A stretch of 36,983 nt of DNA from CAYGHG01 sp964349515 (GTDB taxonomy: Bacteria > Oederibacteriota > PGYV01 > CAYGHG01): assembly GCA_964349515.1 (NCBI GenBank), contig CAYGHG010000010.1:1-36983 (forward strand), written 5' to 3'. The notes below the pieces were generated by a model. The model did no database searches, was not told the origin of the DNA, and worked only from the letters and a program-made list of their open reading frames with translations. Both the position numbers and the translations under genes were made by a program. Of the stretch, positions 1-8,566 are shown in pieces. Position 1 is the first letter of the stretch, and every line of letters starts with the position of its first letter.

Positions 1-692
1 TCGCTGAAAATCACAACAGGCCCGCCGGAACCCTCCTGCGCCGCCGTGCCGCTGACGCTAAAAACGCCTGAATCATTTTTTATTTTAAGAATAATTTTTA
101 TATCCGCCCTTCCGCTTTGTTCGGTGTAAAATTCTTTTATGCCGTGAGTCTTCGGCATCACAGAAAGCGCCGCGGTGACGCCCGGCAGCGGCCCTTCATC
201 AATAATGCATTCAACTATGTTTCCTTCAAAAACAGCCCCGTGCCCGCCCTCTGTTATGCCTGCGGTTAAAAATTTCCTTCCTTCCGGAACCGAGGCTTCA
301 ATACTTCCTGATTTGAGGGATGTTACGCCTTTAACCGCTTCAACACTTTTTTCCGAAGCTGATGCAAAAAAAGCCCTTCCCGCGGAAATTATCTCAAGTG
401 CGCCCGCCTTTACCGGGGGCATAGGCCTGCCGGAGAAGTTTTCTATGTACAGCATCCCTGTTTTTATAACAATGCCCTTTTTATCCGCGCTAAAAGAGCT
501 TTTCCCCCGGGCTGAAATCACTATTCCCGGCTCCAGATAATACGCGGCGTTTCCTCCTGCGGCCGTGGTATAAACCCCGCCTTCTACCGCAGGTTTCTTT
601 CCCGAATAGTAAAACATCTCCGGCGCCGCGCCTGATAACGGCGCGCACATAATCGTTATAAATACCGGTACAAAAAGCAATTTACTTTTCAT
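1..692 (-). CDS. FecR-like exported protein (3' end outside window)
   Basis: An uninterrupted frame starts at the ATG at 692 and runs off the window edge after about 230 codons, so the C-terminus is missing. The N-terminus (MKSKLLFVPVFITIMCAPLS) is a Sec signal peptide, so the product is probably periplasmic or surface-attached. Residues about 45-150 are beta-rich, with a pattern like FecR domains (residues AGRAFFAS, then VEAVKGVTSLKSGSIEASVPEG). The start overlaps the stop of the CHASE2 cyclase gene by 11 bp, which implies one transcript and translational coupling. FecR-domain proteins often accompany CHASE2 cyclases, which supports the call. The FecR assignment is by eye and moderately certain; a generic beta-sandwich envelope protein is the alternative. 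Confidence 0.6.
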   Translation of the reverse strand, partial: MKSKLLFVPVFITIMCAPLSGAAPEMFYYSGKKPAVEGGVYTTAAGGNAAYYLEPGIVISARGKSSFSADKKGIVIKTGMLYIENFSGRPMPPVKAGALEIISAGRAFFASASEKSVEAVKGVTSLKSGSIEASVPEGRKFLTAGITEGGHGAVFEGNIVECIIDEGPLPGVTAALSVMPKTHGIKEFYTEQSGRADIKIILKIKNDSGVFSVSGTAAQEGSGGPVVIFS

Positions 693-2517
693 TTATTCCC
701 GTCACCTCATATACGGTCAAAGACTCCTGTTTTCCTTTTACTTTGACGTTCTCAAATTTGTTTACGGTTACTTTTCCTTCAATCATCCTGTATGTCGCCT
801 CGCTTATAAGTATCTCGGTGCCGAGTTCCTTGTTAAGCGACTCCAGCCTTGACGCGAGATTAACCGCGTCGCCTATTACCGTGTACTCCATCCTTTTAAG
901 CGAGCCCATGTTTCCCGCAACCACCTCGCCGCTGTTTATTCCTATACCTATTTTAAGCGTGCGCTTTCCCTCTGACTCCCATTTTTTGTTGAGTTCGGCA
1001 AGCCTGTGCTTCATCTGCCAGCCGGTCCTGACTGCGCGCATGGCGTGGTCTTTTACAAAGAAAGGAGTTCCAAAAAGCGCCATCACGGCATCACCTATGA
1101 ATTTGTCAAGCGTACCGCTGTTTAAAAATATTACATCCGTCATCTCGGTCAGGTATTCATTCAGAATTCCCACCACCTGCTCGGGGGTCATGTTTTCCGA
1201 CATAGATGTGAAACCGCGTATGTCCGAGAACAGTATTGATATTACTTTCTTTTCACCGCCCAGCCTTATCTCCTGCGTTTTCAAAAGCTCATCAACAAGG
1301 GGCTTTGAAACATACCGCGAAAAAATACTCCTTATCTTTCTTTTTTCCCCCTCTTCAACCGTTACTTTGTATGTTGATATGCTCAGGTAACACAGCGCCA
1401 TGGTGAAAATCGGCGGCACGAAGCTGATTATATAGCCCCCTTTAAAAAGGTATATTGAGAAAAACACATAACCGACAACAGCAGCTGCGGTAACTATCAT
1501 TCCCTGCCAGGCTTTTATCCCAAAAATAAGAAAGCTCAGCAGTATTCCCACGGCAAGAACAAGCCCTATAGACTCAACCCTCCCCATCTGGTAGAGGTAT
1601 CTGTTTGAGTATATGGTGTCTATCATGTTTGCGTATATTTCCACGCCCGGCATCAGGTGCCCCGAACCCGAAAACGGGGTTGAGAACACGTCGTGAAGTA
1701 TGTCGGCTGTGGCCCCTATCAGCACCATTTTTCCCTTGAACTGGTCTTTCTTCAGGTCTTTCTTGTGGTAAACCTTGTAAAAAGATACTGTTTCAAAACT
1801 TTTCGCGGGCCCTATGTAATTTACTATAAACATATTGCGCCCGTGTATGGGTACCCTGTGGCCGCCCCATACGACGTGGCTGTCTTCAACCCTGATATCT
1901 TTCTTGTCAAGCCCTTCAAAAGCGCCTATCATAGCGAGCGACAGTGTGAGGTATCTGTCATCGTTTTCGTCGTGCAGTATGTAACTCTTTCTTACATTTG
2001 AATCCTCGTCATAAGAGTGTCCTACAAGCCCGAGGGCCTTTGAAGCGCTTTTAAGCCCCGGGTATGGAAAAAGCAGCTGCCTTTTTCTGTACTGTTTATC
2101 CTGCTCCACCGACAGCACCATGCCCATTATCACGTTTCCGGCCTTTTTCACTTGAGCCGCAAAGTATTCGTCTTCCTCCGGCGATTTGGACGTAGGCTCC
2201 GAGTACAAAAGGTCAAACCCTATTACCGTTGCCCCCATTTCTTTCAGGTTCTTTACCGCCTCGCCGTAAAAGGTCCTCGGCCAAGTCCAGCGTTCTGGCA
2301 TCTCGGGAAACGAAGCGTCATCTATTGCGACTATGACTATGGGTGTCTGTGGCTGCAGTTCGCCCCGGGCCTCAAACCGCCAGTCTATCGTTTTTAACTC
2401 TAACACCTTTGAAAACTGCAGTGAGTTGATGAACAGAGATACGACAGTGGCGGCTATGCCTATCATTATTATGAAAAGCCTGTGTGATTTTTTTCCTTTT
2501 TTTCCTTTTTTCCCCAT
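682..2517 (-). CDS. CHASE2-domain class III adenylate/guanylate cyclase
   Basis: Membrane receptor cyclase of 611 aa expected to make cAMP (or cGMP) in response to an extracytoplasmic signal. A lysine-rich start (MGKKGKKGKKSH) precedes the first membrane segment (about 13-32). An extracytoplasmic CHASE2 sensor follows (about 35-310), then three membrane segments (about 315-385), a linker with FSRYVSKPLVDELL, and the catalytic domain (about 425-600). The catalytic domain keeps both metal aspartates (LFSDIRGFT and KFIGDAVMALFG), the base-contacting Lys and Asp (LDKFIGD, YTVIGDAVNLASRLE) and the Arg/Asn of the last motif, so it looks active. AAAGGAGAT sits 8 nt before the ATG. It is the first gene of a pair with the FecR-like gene and is transcribed divergently from the LacI-type regulator. 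The ligand is unknown. Adenylate rather than guanylate specificity is inferred from the Lys/Asp pair. Confidence 0.92.
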   Translation of the reverse strand: MGKKGKKGKKSHRLFIIMIGIAATVVSLFINSLQFSKVLELKTIDWRFEARGELQPQTPIVIVAIDDASFPEMPERWTWPRTFYGEAVKNLKEMGATVIGFDLLYSEPTSKSPEEDEYFAAQVKKAGNVIMGMVLSVEQDKQYRKRQLLFPYPGLKSASKALGLVGHSYDEDSNVRKSYILHDENDDRYLTLSLAMIGAFEGLDKKDIRVEDSHVVWGGHRVPIHGRNMFIVNYIGPAKSFETVSFYKVYHKKDLKKDQFKGKMVLIGATADILHDVFSTPFSGSGHLMPGVEIYANMIDTIYSNRYLYQMGRVESIGLVLAVGILLSFLIFGIKAWQGMIVTAAAVVGYVFFSIYLFKGGYIISFVPPIFTMALCYLSISTYKVTVEEGEKRKIRSIFSRYVSKPLVDELLKTQEIRLGGEKKVISILFSDIRGFTSMSENMTPEQVVGILNEYLTEMTDVIFLNSGTLDKFIGDAVMALFGTPFFVKDHAMRAVRTGWQMKHRLAELNKKWESEGKRTLKIGIGINSGEVVAGNMGSLKRMEYTVIGDAVNLASRLESLNKELGTEILISEATYRMIEGKVTVNKFENVKVKGKQESLTVYEVTGINEK

Positions 2518-2646
2518 TTCAAATCTCCTTTTCCGGTATTTGATATGATTTTATCACGGAAGGCGTTAAAAATCACACCACTTTTTAGCCTTTATGCCCT
2601 CCCTGAGCTGTGGTAATATGCTGTTGAATAAAAAATGAGGTGGCTG

Positions 2647-3651
2647 ATGGCAGTTACAATAAAACAGATTGCAAAAATGTCAGACGTGGCCCCCGCGACC
2701 GTATCGCTGGTGATGCAGGACTCCCCGAAAGTTTCAAAGAAAACAAAAGAACGGGTGCTGAAAATAATAGACGAGATGGATTACTACCCCAACAACAGCG
2801 GAAGGCTTCTGAAACAGGGGCGCACCAACAACATCGCCGTGCTCTCCTCGTATTTTCACGGAATTTTTAAAATGGAGCTTGTAAACGGAGTTGAAACAGC
2901 TATTTTTAACACGCCTTACCGGCTGAGCCAGTTTTACGCAGAGACCGGAAAAGAACCTGAAAAATGCAAGGAAATTCTTTTGGGCAAAATCGCCGACGCG
3001 GCGATGGTGATATGCATGAATCCCGAGCCCCGCTTTATGCACAAAATGCGCTCTTCGGGCAAACACATAATACTGATAGAAGACACACTGGACGGTTTTC
3101 CGGGCGTCAGGTTTGACAACTACGAGGGGGCTTTCACGGCTGTTAAGTATCTTGCTTCAACAGGCAGGAAAAAAATCGGAATATCTGTTTCTAATCTGCG
3201 GGGGCATTTTCTGCATAGTTTCGTAAGCGACAGAATGGAAGGATACAAATCCGCCCTGAAAGATGCCGGCCTTTCTTTTAACAAAGAAAACATACTGGTA
3301 ACCCCGACATATACTTATGAGCTGGGCATAGAAACCTACAGGCGCTACAAAGAATCGGGTATCAAGCTTGACGCCATATTCTTTGCGTCGGGAGACCTGT
3401 GCGCCGCGGCTTTTTTAAAAGAAGCACAAAAGGACGGAATTAAAATACCCGACGACATAGCAATCATAGGTTTTGACAATTCAATCATAGCGGCGGTAAC
3501 CACCCCCGGCCTCACCACAGTAAGGCAGCCCGCGGGGGACATGGGAAAAAAAGCCTGCGAAATGGCGGTATCACTTCTAAACGGCTCCGAACAGTTTAAA
3601 GAACAGATTATAACCTTTAAACCGGAATTAATAAAGAGAGAGTCGGCGTAA
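2647..3651 (+). CDS. LacI/GalR-family transcriptional regulator
   Basis: DNA-binding repressor or activator of 334 aa. The N-terminal LacI helix-turn-helix (TIKQIAKMSDVAPATVSLVM) is followed by the hinge region, and from about residue 60 by a periplasmic-binding-protein-like effector domain with the typical late motif IPDDIAIIGFDNS...TTPGLTTVRQP. The ATG at 2647 is chosen because GAGGTGG (2637-2643) is well spaced before it and family members begin just ahead of the TIKQIA helix; the in-frame ATG at 2635 overlaps that ribosome-binding site. No sugar transporter or catabolic gene lies nearby, so the regulon cannot be inferred. It is divergent from the CHASE2 cyclase across a 129 bp gap. A short inverted repeat (TGATA at 2541-2545, TATCA at 2552-2556) lies there but is too weak to call an operator. 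Confidence 0.92.
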   Translation: MAVTIKQIAKMSDVAPATVSLVMQDSPKVSKKTKERVLKIIDEMDYYPNNSGRLLKQGRTNNIAVLSSYFHGIFKMELVNGVETAIFNTPYRLSQFYAETGKEPEKCKEILLGKIADAAMVICMNPEPRFMHKMRSSGKHIILIEDTLDGFPGVRFDNYEGAFTAVKYLASTGRKKIGISVSNLRGHFLHSFVSDRMEGYKSALKDAGLSFNKENILVTPTYTYELGIETYRRYKESGIKLDAIFFASGDLCAAAFLKEAQKDGIKIPDDIAIIGFDNSIIAAVTTPGLTTVRQPAGDMGKKACEMAVSLLNGSEQFKEQIITFKPELIKRESA

Positions 3652-3677
3652 AAGCAGGCCGCGGCTTATATTTCCCG

Positions 3678-4220
3678 TCACTTGGTGAGAAATAAAAAAA
3701 TTACAGGCATAATGATTATCGCACCCCAAAAATAGGGCGATATCGCACTGACAATACCCCTGAAGCCTTCGTCTTGCAGTATTGAATTATACTCCTCGAA
3801 AGCGTCCATTATTTCATTAAAATCCTCGTCGCTTCCGGCCGCGCCAAGCAGCATATAATACCCTTTTTCGCTTTCATACTCCTCGTCGTGCCAGATAAAA
3901 GGAGCCGCAACTCCGTACGCAATCCTTCTGCTGCCCCCGGAATTATCAAGCATTATCTTTGCCGCCGACCTTGCCTCTGCCCATTGACTGCCTTCCATAA
4001 GTGCGTGTATGACCTCGCAGGCCGCGGCTGAAGCATATTCGTATTCCCTCCGTTTTGCAAAACAGTGATAAGAGGCAAACAGGGCTCCAATGCGTGTATT
4101 CATGGAAACCGAATCAAAGACAGGGCTGTCAAGATTTATGCTTTTTTCAGAAACCACGAACTTCGCAAGATCCCTGCACCTGTTTTCGTCTATTTTCAGT
4201 TCCTTCGCCATTATGTCCAT
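3678..4220 (-). CDS. Hypothetical protein with C-terminal membrane anchor
   Basis: 180 aa, family not recognised. There is no signal peptide. The first ~150 residues are helical and Ala/Glu-rich, and the protein ends in a single hydrophobic helix (AISPYFWGAIIIMPVIFLF) followed by LTK, which suggests a tail-anchored inner-membrane protein facing the cytoplasm. ACGGAGGTT lies 8 nt ahead of the ATG at 4220, supporting this start over the internal ATG three codons later. It is convergent with the LacI-type gene (26 bp apart) and is separated from the phospholipase D-like gene by a repeat-bearing 249 bp gap, so it is probably monocistronic. No function can be assigned. Confidence 0.75.
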   Translation of the reverse strand: MDIMAKELKIDENRCRDLAKFVVSEKSINLDSPVFDSVSMNTRIGALFASYHCFAKRREYEYASAAACEVIHALMEGSQWAEARSAAKIMLDNSGGSRRIAYGVAAPFIWHDEEYESEKGYYMLLGAAGSDEDFNEIMDAFEEYNSILQDEGFRGIVSAISPYFWGAIIIMPVIFLFLTK

Positions 4221-4340
4221 TCTCTTAACCTCCGTAAACCTGCTGTACTACAATTATATACCCCGGACAGGCTAAAATCAAACTGCGGTTCTGCCGGGAT
4301 ACTGTATTTAATAGTGTGTAATTTTGTTTTTGATGTAATA

Positions 4341-4415
4341 CCTCGCCCCCTTTGGGGGAGAGGCTTTGGTGAGGGGGCATGTTTTTAGACTTTAAGTACG
4401 CCCTCACCCCTCCCT
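4341..4415. repeat. GC-rich palindromic intergenic repeat
   Basis: A compound inverted repeat: CCCCC at 4346-4350 pairs with GGGGG at 4354-4358 across a TTT loop, and GAGGGGGC at 4371-4378 faces GCCCTC at 4400-4405, followed by ACCCCTCCC. Its C/G-run composition differs from the flanking AT-rich sequence and resembles dispersed palindromic units found between genes in many environmental genomes. It lies between convergent-free minus-strand genes and could also act as a transcription terminator. Only one copy is visible in this window. Confidence 0.5.
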
Positions 4416-4469
4416 TCTGCCGGATAATACGATAAACAGCGCCGGGCCTATTTGTCGCATTAACCGGAA

Positions 4470-5921
4470 TTAAAAAGTGCAAAACCCCGTCATTTCCTGA
4501 AAATCTGTCCACAGCCCCAAAACCCCGCTTTCCTTTTTGTAATCCTCATAAGGCACCGTGCAGTGCATGCCCTTGTTTTCCCAGAGCGAGTCAAAAAACA
4601 TCCTCGCTTCATTAATAACGGGCACTGCTGTGCCTGATACAAATATATTTGCCTCCAGGTTATAATCCCTTAAATTCCTGCGAGTCATGTTCGCCGAGCC
4701 TGTGGTCATAAACTGCCCGCCTTGCGACGTCACTATAACCATTTTGGCGTGGCACTGTTCGCCGTGAGTGTCATACCACCTCACCTGCACCCTGCCCTTT
4801 GACCGCTTGACAAGTTTCCCGGCAGAACGCCTGTTTGGCATTCCGTTTTTTTTCATCCCAAAAGCATCCTTATTCGGGTCAAGTATAACCCTGACCGACG
4901 CGCCTCTGCGCGCCGCAGAGACGAGGCTGTTAATCACTTTCTCATCCGCCAAAAAGAACATGAGCATTTCAACCGAGTCGCCCTCTCTTGCCGAAGCAAC
5001 TGCTTTTTCAATCCCGTCTGCAATTTTACCCTCAGTGACAAACTTTACAAGAGCTCCTCCCGGGGCTTTGCTCCCGGCATAATCCGGGATTTCAAAACCT
5101 CCCTTATATCCGGAAAGCCGCGCGATTTTCAGTTCCGAATCAATTATATCCCTCCACAAAACATCTTTTAAAAGCAGCGCTGTATTGGTATGCGCGCTGG
5201 AAGCGTCACTCGCGTTCCCCGTCATCACCAGCGACTTAATCCCGCCGGGGCTGTCAGCGATTACTATTTTTCTGTGATTCGCCCGGAAATTCAGCATCTT
5301 GAGGGCGGATCGCAGGCTTATTCCCTGTTTGTCGCCGGAGAGAGGGTTCGGGACTATGCCCCCGGGTTTGCCGGGATCTCCAAGCCACTGCGCAAACACC
5401 CTCCAAAAAGGCGAGTAAACAAGGTTGCTGTCCCTCATTTTTGACATATTCGTAAATACAGTTTCAACACCGCACTTTTTCATGGCAGTAATTTCAGGCG
5501 GCACAATCCCCCCGTATATGGAATTTATTTCGTCTGTTATGAGGAGTATTTGAATTTCAGGAGTCTTTTTTTTCTTTGCACAGAGCGCCGTGGCAAGTTC
5601 CGAAGAAAGCAGCCTGTGTTCTTCACGCATTTCCCCCTGAAAAGAATTTATTAAAAATATATCCGCAAGAATAAACTTTTCCGCCCCCTCAATCATCCTG
5701 AAAACTTCATCATATATTTCCTGTTTTACAGCCCTTTGCCCCTGTGCGTTTATATAGGTTACATCCCGCAGGAACTTCAGGCCTTCAGGCCCGGCCACGT
5801 AAGCGCCGGAGGAAAACGAAGTACCCTTCGGCATCTTTTTAAAAAAAGAATTAAACGCTCCGGCGGCAATAACGAAAAAAACTATGGTAACGGCTGCCCA
5901 AATCAGGGCTGGTTTGCTCAA
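4470..5921 (-). CDS. Phospholipase D-like protein, membrane-anchored
   Basis: 483 aa with one N-terminal membrane helix (about 5-24) and two PLD-type half domains. The first HKD motif is complete (NHRKIVIAD: H216, K218, D223). The second (H391, K393 in HAKMVIVT) has Thr398 where Asp is usual, followed by the family Gly/Ser-Asn segment TGSANMTRRN. Family members are cardiolipin synthases, phospholipases and nucleases; the anchor suggests action at the membrane or in the periplasm. The start is a TTG at 5921 whose last two bases are shared with the HtrA stop (TTGA, 4 bp overlap), with no obvious ribosome-binding site, so translation is probably coupled. The next in-frame ATG (residue 30) would remove the anchor. 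Substrate unknown. Confidence 0.82.
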   Translation of the reverse strand: MSKPALIWAAVTIVFFVIAAGAFNSFFKKMPKGTSFSSGAYVAGPEGLKFLRDVTYINAQGQRAVKQEIYDEVFRMIEGAEKFILADIFLINSFQGEMREEHRLLSSELATALCAKKKKTPEIQILLITDEINSIYGGIVPPEITAMKKCGVETVFTNMSKMRDSNLVYSPFWRVFAQWLGDPGKPGGIVPNPLSGDKQGISLRSALKMLNFRANHRKIVIADSPGGIKSLVMTGNASDASSAHTNTALLLKDVLWRDIIDSELKIARLSGYKGGFEIPDYAGSKAPGGALVKFVTEGKIADGIEKAVASAREGDSVEMLMFFLADEKVINSLVSAARRGASVRVILDPNKDAFGMKKNGMPNRRSAGKLVKRSKGRVQVRWYDTHGEQCHAKMVIVTSQGGQFMTTGSANMTRRNLRDYNLEANIFVSGTAVPVINEARMFFDSLWENKGMHCTVPYEDYKKESGVLGLWTDFQEMTGFCTF

Positions 5922-7417
5922 TTGCCGGCCGGCTTTTTGGGCGTATTGTCGAGTATTCCAGGCACCACGGCTTTTTTGAGGTTGTCAGACCGGTCGGATG
6001 TTATGCCGTAGCGCTCCAGAATCAAAGGCGACGCTTCCCTGCTTTCACCGCTTTTGAGCACTATCTTTTTTCTGTTATCAAGTTCTATTTCTATGAAATC
6101 ATCTTTGGCTGATTCAATAATCTCAATAAGCTCCGGCATGTCTTTTACCTGCCTGCCACCCACCCCGGTTACTATCGTATCGGAGAAATCGTGATACCCT
6201 TTATTTGTTTCATCCGCAAGCACCTGAAGCAGGACTATTACCTCCCTGCGCTCCGGCGTTGCCCCTTCAAATAATACCCTGTCAAGTATGACCGGCCTCT
6301 GCCCGCCGGCATCCCAAAGCCTGTATATATAGTTAATGGTCATCGGAACAAAAACCATGCCTCCAAATACAAAATACTGCGGTTTTCTGTCATACTCGGT
6401 CCACGGGATCAGCGGCCTGTAATTCTTCATGGTTATCGAAACTTTTAACGGCTTTTTATCCCTTATTATGTCAAGCACAGCCTCATCCCCGGTGAATTTC
6501 ATATCCGTTATGTATGAAAAATCTATCCTGCTTCCGGCTCTGTAAGGCACTGTCCCGTCGTTTTCAATTTTTACTTTGTCAACCGCCATTATCACGTCCC
6601 CTTCTTTCAGCACGCCCCAGCCTGACGACCCGTACTCAACACCGGTGACCACCACGCCGGCCTGTTTTTTCTGCAGCCCGAGTTTCAGCCTGTATGACTC
6701 ATTTTCAAGATTCTGCCAGATTATGCCGAGCGACGGAAACCCGCCGTACCTGCCGTCTGCAAGATCCTTTAAAAAATGGCGTATGACATCCGACGGTATC
6801 GCGTAACCTATCGACTGTGACTTGTTCATGCCCTGAAACGCAACGCCGGCTATTTTGTTCTTAAAAAACATAGGCCCCCCGCTGTTTCCGGGATTAATCG
6901 CCGCGTCAGTCTGTATGGTGATAAATTCCCTTAAGCTGTGGGAGTACTTCCCTATTTCTATACGCGAGACCACACCTTCCGTAACCGAAAGTTTGTCCCC
7001 TCCTATCGGGAAACCCAGCACCTTTACTTTGTCGCCGGGCTTTGGCATTTCGCCGACTTCCACCGGTTTGACACCGGCGAAAAATTCCTTGTCAGGCACA
7101 TAGAGAAGCGCAAGGTCGCACTCGTGGTCTATGGCCGCGACTTTGGCTACGTATTTTTTTGACTCGCCCGATTTCAGCACCTGAATAAAAGTGTGGTTGC
7201 TCACCACGTGCGCGTTCGTGAGTATTAGATTGCCCTTTATGATGCACCCCGAGCCGTTTGAGCTTGACTGTCCTGACATCTGCCAGGGCTGGTAATAGTC
7301 AGGGTTGTTTGAAACAGTGAATATCTTTACTATTGCGCGCTCGTCTATACCCTGCTGCCCGAAGGCAGTAACCGCAGAAACAAATAAAAACATGGCCAAA
7401 ACAATATATTTTTTCAT
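5918..7417 (-). CDS. HtrA/Deg-type trypsin-like serine protease with PDZ domains
   Basis: 499 aa exported protease. A signal peptide covers residues 1-20, the trypsin-like domain about 25-215 and a PDZ domain about 225-335; a second PDZ-like segment lies near 385-470. The catalytic triad is visible: H70 in ILTNAHVV, D101 in ECDLALLYV, S179 in NPGNSGGPMF. This predicts periplasmic protein quality control or regulated cleavage. AAAGGAGGG lies just before the ATG, and a candidate promoter is at 7444-7472. The gene is followed without a gap by the PLD-like gene, so protease and PLD enzyme are co-expressed. The spacing of the second PDZ-like part is closer to divergent Deg proteins than to classical DegP/DegQ, so I give no symbol. 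Confidence 0.9.
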   Translation of the reverse strand: MKKYIVLAMFLFVSAVTAFGQQGIDERAIVKIFTVSNNPDYYQPWQMSGQSSSNGSGCIIKGNLILTNAHVVSNHTFIQVLKSGESKKYVAKVAAIDHECDLALLYVPDKEFFAGVKPVEVGEMPKPGDKVKVLGFPIGGDKLSVTEGVVSRIEIGKYSHSLREFITIQTDAAINPGNSGGPMFFKNKIAGVAFQGMNKSQSIGYAIPSDVIRHFLKDLADGRYGGFPSLGIIWQNLENESYRLKLGLQKKQAGVVVTGVEYGSSGWGVLKEGDVIMAVDKVKIENDGTVPYRAGSRIDFSYITDMKFTGDEAVLDIIRDKKPLKVSITMKNYRPLIPWTEYDRKPQYFVFGGMVFVPMTINYIYRLWDAGGQRPVILDRVLFEGATPERREVIVLLQVLADETNKGYHDFSDTIVTGVGGRQVKDMPELIEIIESAKDDFIEIELDNRKKIVLKSGESREASPLILERYGITSDRSDNLKKAVVPGILDNTPKKPAGN

Positions 7418-7443
7418 ATTCCCTCCTTTGATGTATTGACTTT

Positions 7444-7472
7444 ACTCTATTTGATTTTTCCGTTTTAGTCAA
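7444..7472 (-). promoter_or_regulatory. Candidate sigma70-type promoter for the HtrA gene
   Basis: On the minus strand TTGACT (7467-7472) and TAGAGT (7444-7449) are 17 bp apart, 27 nt upstream of the start codon. The -35 is close to consensus, the -10 is weak. Confidence 0.4.
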
Positions 7473-7497
7473 GGCTGCAGATTTTAGTTGTCAATAC

Positions 7498-7507
7498 NNN
7501 NNNNNNN
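7498..7507. other. Assembly gap (10 N)
   Basis: Ten undetermined bases immediately precede GTCCCTATTTTTGC (7508-7521). That 14-mer is the right arm of the palindrome seen complete at 9669-9697, so the missing sequence is probably the left arm, and the hairpin is a likely reason for the break. Confidence 0.95.
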
Positions 7508-7525
7508 GTCCCTATTTTTGCTTTG
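7508..7525. repeat. Half copy of the RAYT-associated palindrome
   Basis: GTCCCTATTTTTGC followed by TTTG. It is identical to the right arm of the perfect copy at 9684-9697; the other arm would fall in the preceding N gap. Confidence 0.8.
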
Positions 7526-7540
7526 TTGGGTATGACGGTA

Positions 7541-8497
7541 TCATTTTAAGCGGTTTTCTGCAGATGTTATCCGGGATTGAAATTCCTTGTTTATTGCAAG
7601 CTCGGCTTGTGCTGATTTGATTGTACGGGTTATGTTTGACTGGTTCGCGTTGCCAAAGATCGCTGCTATTTCGCCGCCTGACAATACCGTATGCTTATAT
7701 ACGAGGTATATTGCGGCTTTTCTCGCATAGTTTGACTTGCCTCTTTTCTTCAGGAGTTCGGCCGGCAACACCCCGAACACGCCTGTTACCTCTTTTATGA
7801 TCTTTTCCGGAGCTGCCCTATTTGAGCGGAGTATCTTTTTTGGGACGTTTGCTTTGATTTTTTTTAACCTGTCATATATCTGCCTTGAAAACTCTTCTGT
7901 TCCTATGACCATGCAGGAAAACATATTGTGTTCTATTTCCTCCTCAGTCAGCCTGCCGTCTTCAAGGAGGAAATCCACGTACCTTTTGCGGGCCTTTACC
8001 TTATTATTATCAAACATTAATAGAGCCCTGCCGGGTTCGGATATCCTGTGGCCGTAGCGGCCCAGATAATCCCTCAGTGAACTCCATGGATACGACCCGA
8101 GATTGTTATTGCTGACATTTCCAAGCGGGTTCAAGTGCATGTACTTGGTAAGCTTCAGAAAATACCCGTCATTCTCTACTACAATACTTCCATACCTGCC
8201 CTGAAAGAGATGCCCCACACGCTTATACTTCCAGTTAAAATAGACGGCATACTTTGTATTTATAAGGTGCATTATCTTGCTGAGTTCATCCCCCTGCGCG
8301 CACATGAGAATGTGGTAATGATTCGGCATCAGAGCATAGGCAAAAATGTCAAATTCAAATTTTGATTTTACCCCGGCGAGTATATCAATAAATTTTCGCC
8401 TGTCATAGTCATCTTTATAAATATCCTGTTTTTCATTCCCGCGCGCATAAATATGATAAGTGGCGCCCGGAAACTGTATACGGTATGTTCGCGGCAT
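7541..8497 (-). CDS. REP-associated tyrosine transposase (RAYT, IS200/Y1-like) with DnaA-like C-terminal HTH
   Basis: 318 aa. The Y1/HUH nuclease domain (about 1-130) begins with the family signature PRTYRIQFPGATYHIYARGN and has the metal-binding HUH motif at H60-Y-H62 (MPNHYHILM) and the conserved YMHLNP segment near 119-124, which should carry or neighbour the catalytic tyrosine. From about 235 to 300 a helical segment (RKAAIYLVYKHTVLSGGEIA, then FGNANQSNITRTIKSA) resembles the DnaA domain IV helix-turn-helix. The ATG at 8497 is chosen because AGAGGGG lies 5 nt upstream and homologues begin with MPR; a longer frame reaching 8647 would translate the flanking palindrome. Predicted activity is single-strand DNA cleavage and joining at the flanking palindromes. 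All visible motifs are intact. Confidence 0.88.
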   Translation of the reverse strand: MPRTYRIQFPGATYHIYARGNEKQDIYKDDYDRRKFIDILAGVKSKFEFDIFAYALMPNHYHILMCAQGDELSKIMHLINTKYAVYFNWKYKRVGHLFQGRYGSIVVENDGYFLKLTKYMHLNPLGNVSNNNLGSYPWSSLRDYLGRYGHRISEPGRALLMFDNNKVKARKRYVDFLLEDGRLTEEEIEHNMFSCMVIGTEEFSRQIYDRLKKIKANVPKKILRSNRAAPEKIIKEVTGVFGVLPAELLKKRGKSNYARKAAIYLVYKHTVLSGGEIAAIFGNANQSNITRTIKSAQAELAINKEFQSRITSAENRLK

Positions 8498-8566
8498 AAA
8501 AACCCCTCTATTGGTTTGACACAATATACAATAAGGAGTAATTTTCAGCAAGTATCTTTTAAAAAA

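Noticed and set aside
743..1390. 215-codon plus-strand frame opposite the cyclase gene
   Set aside because: The minus-strand cyclase has intact domains and a good start; the plus frame has no recognisable domain and is an antisense shadow.
2541..2556. Operator for the LacI-type regulator (TGATA/TATCA)
   Set aside because: Only 5-bp arms in AT-rich DNA; lacks the central CG and length usual for LacI-family operators.
3652..3677. Regulatory element between the LacI-type gene and the tail-anchored gene
   Set aside because: Only 26 bp between convergent stops; no hairpin with T-tract is visible.
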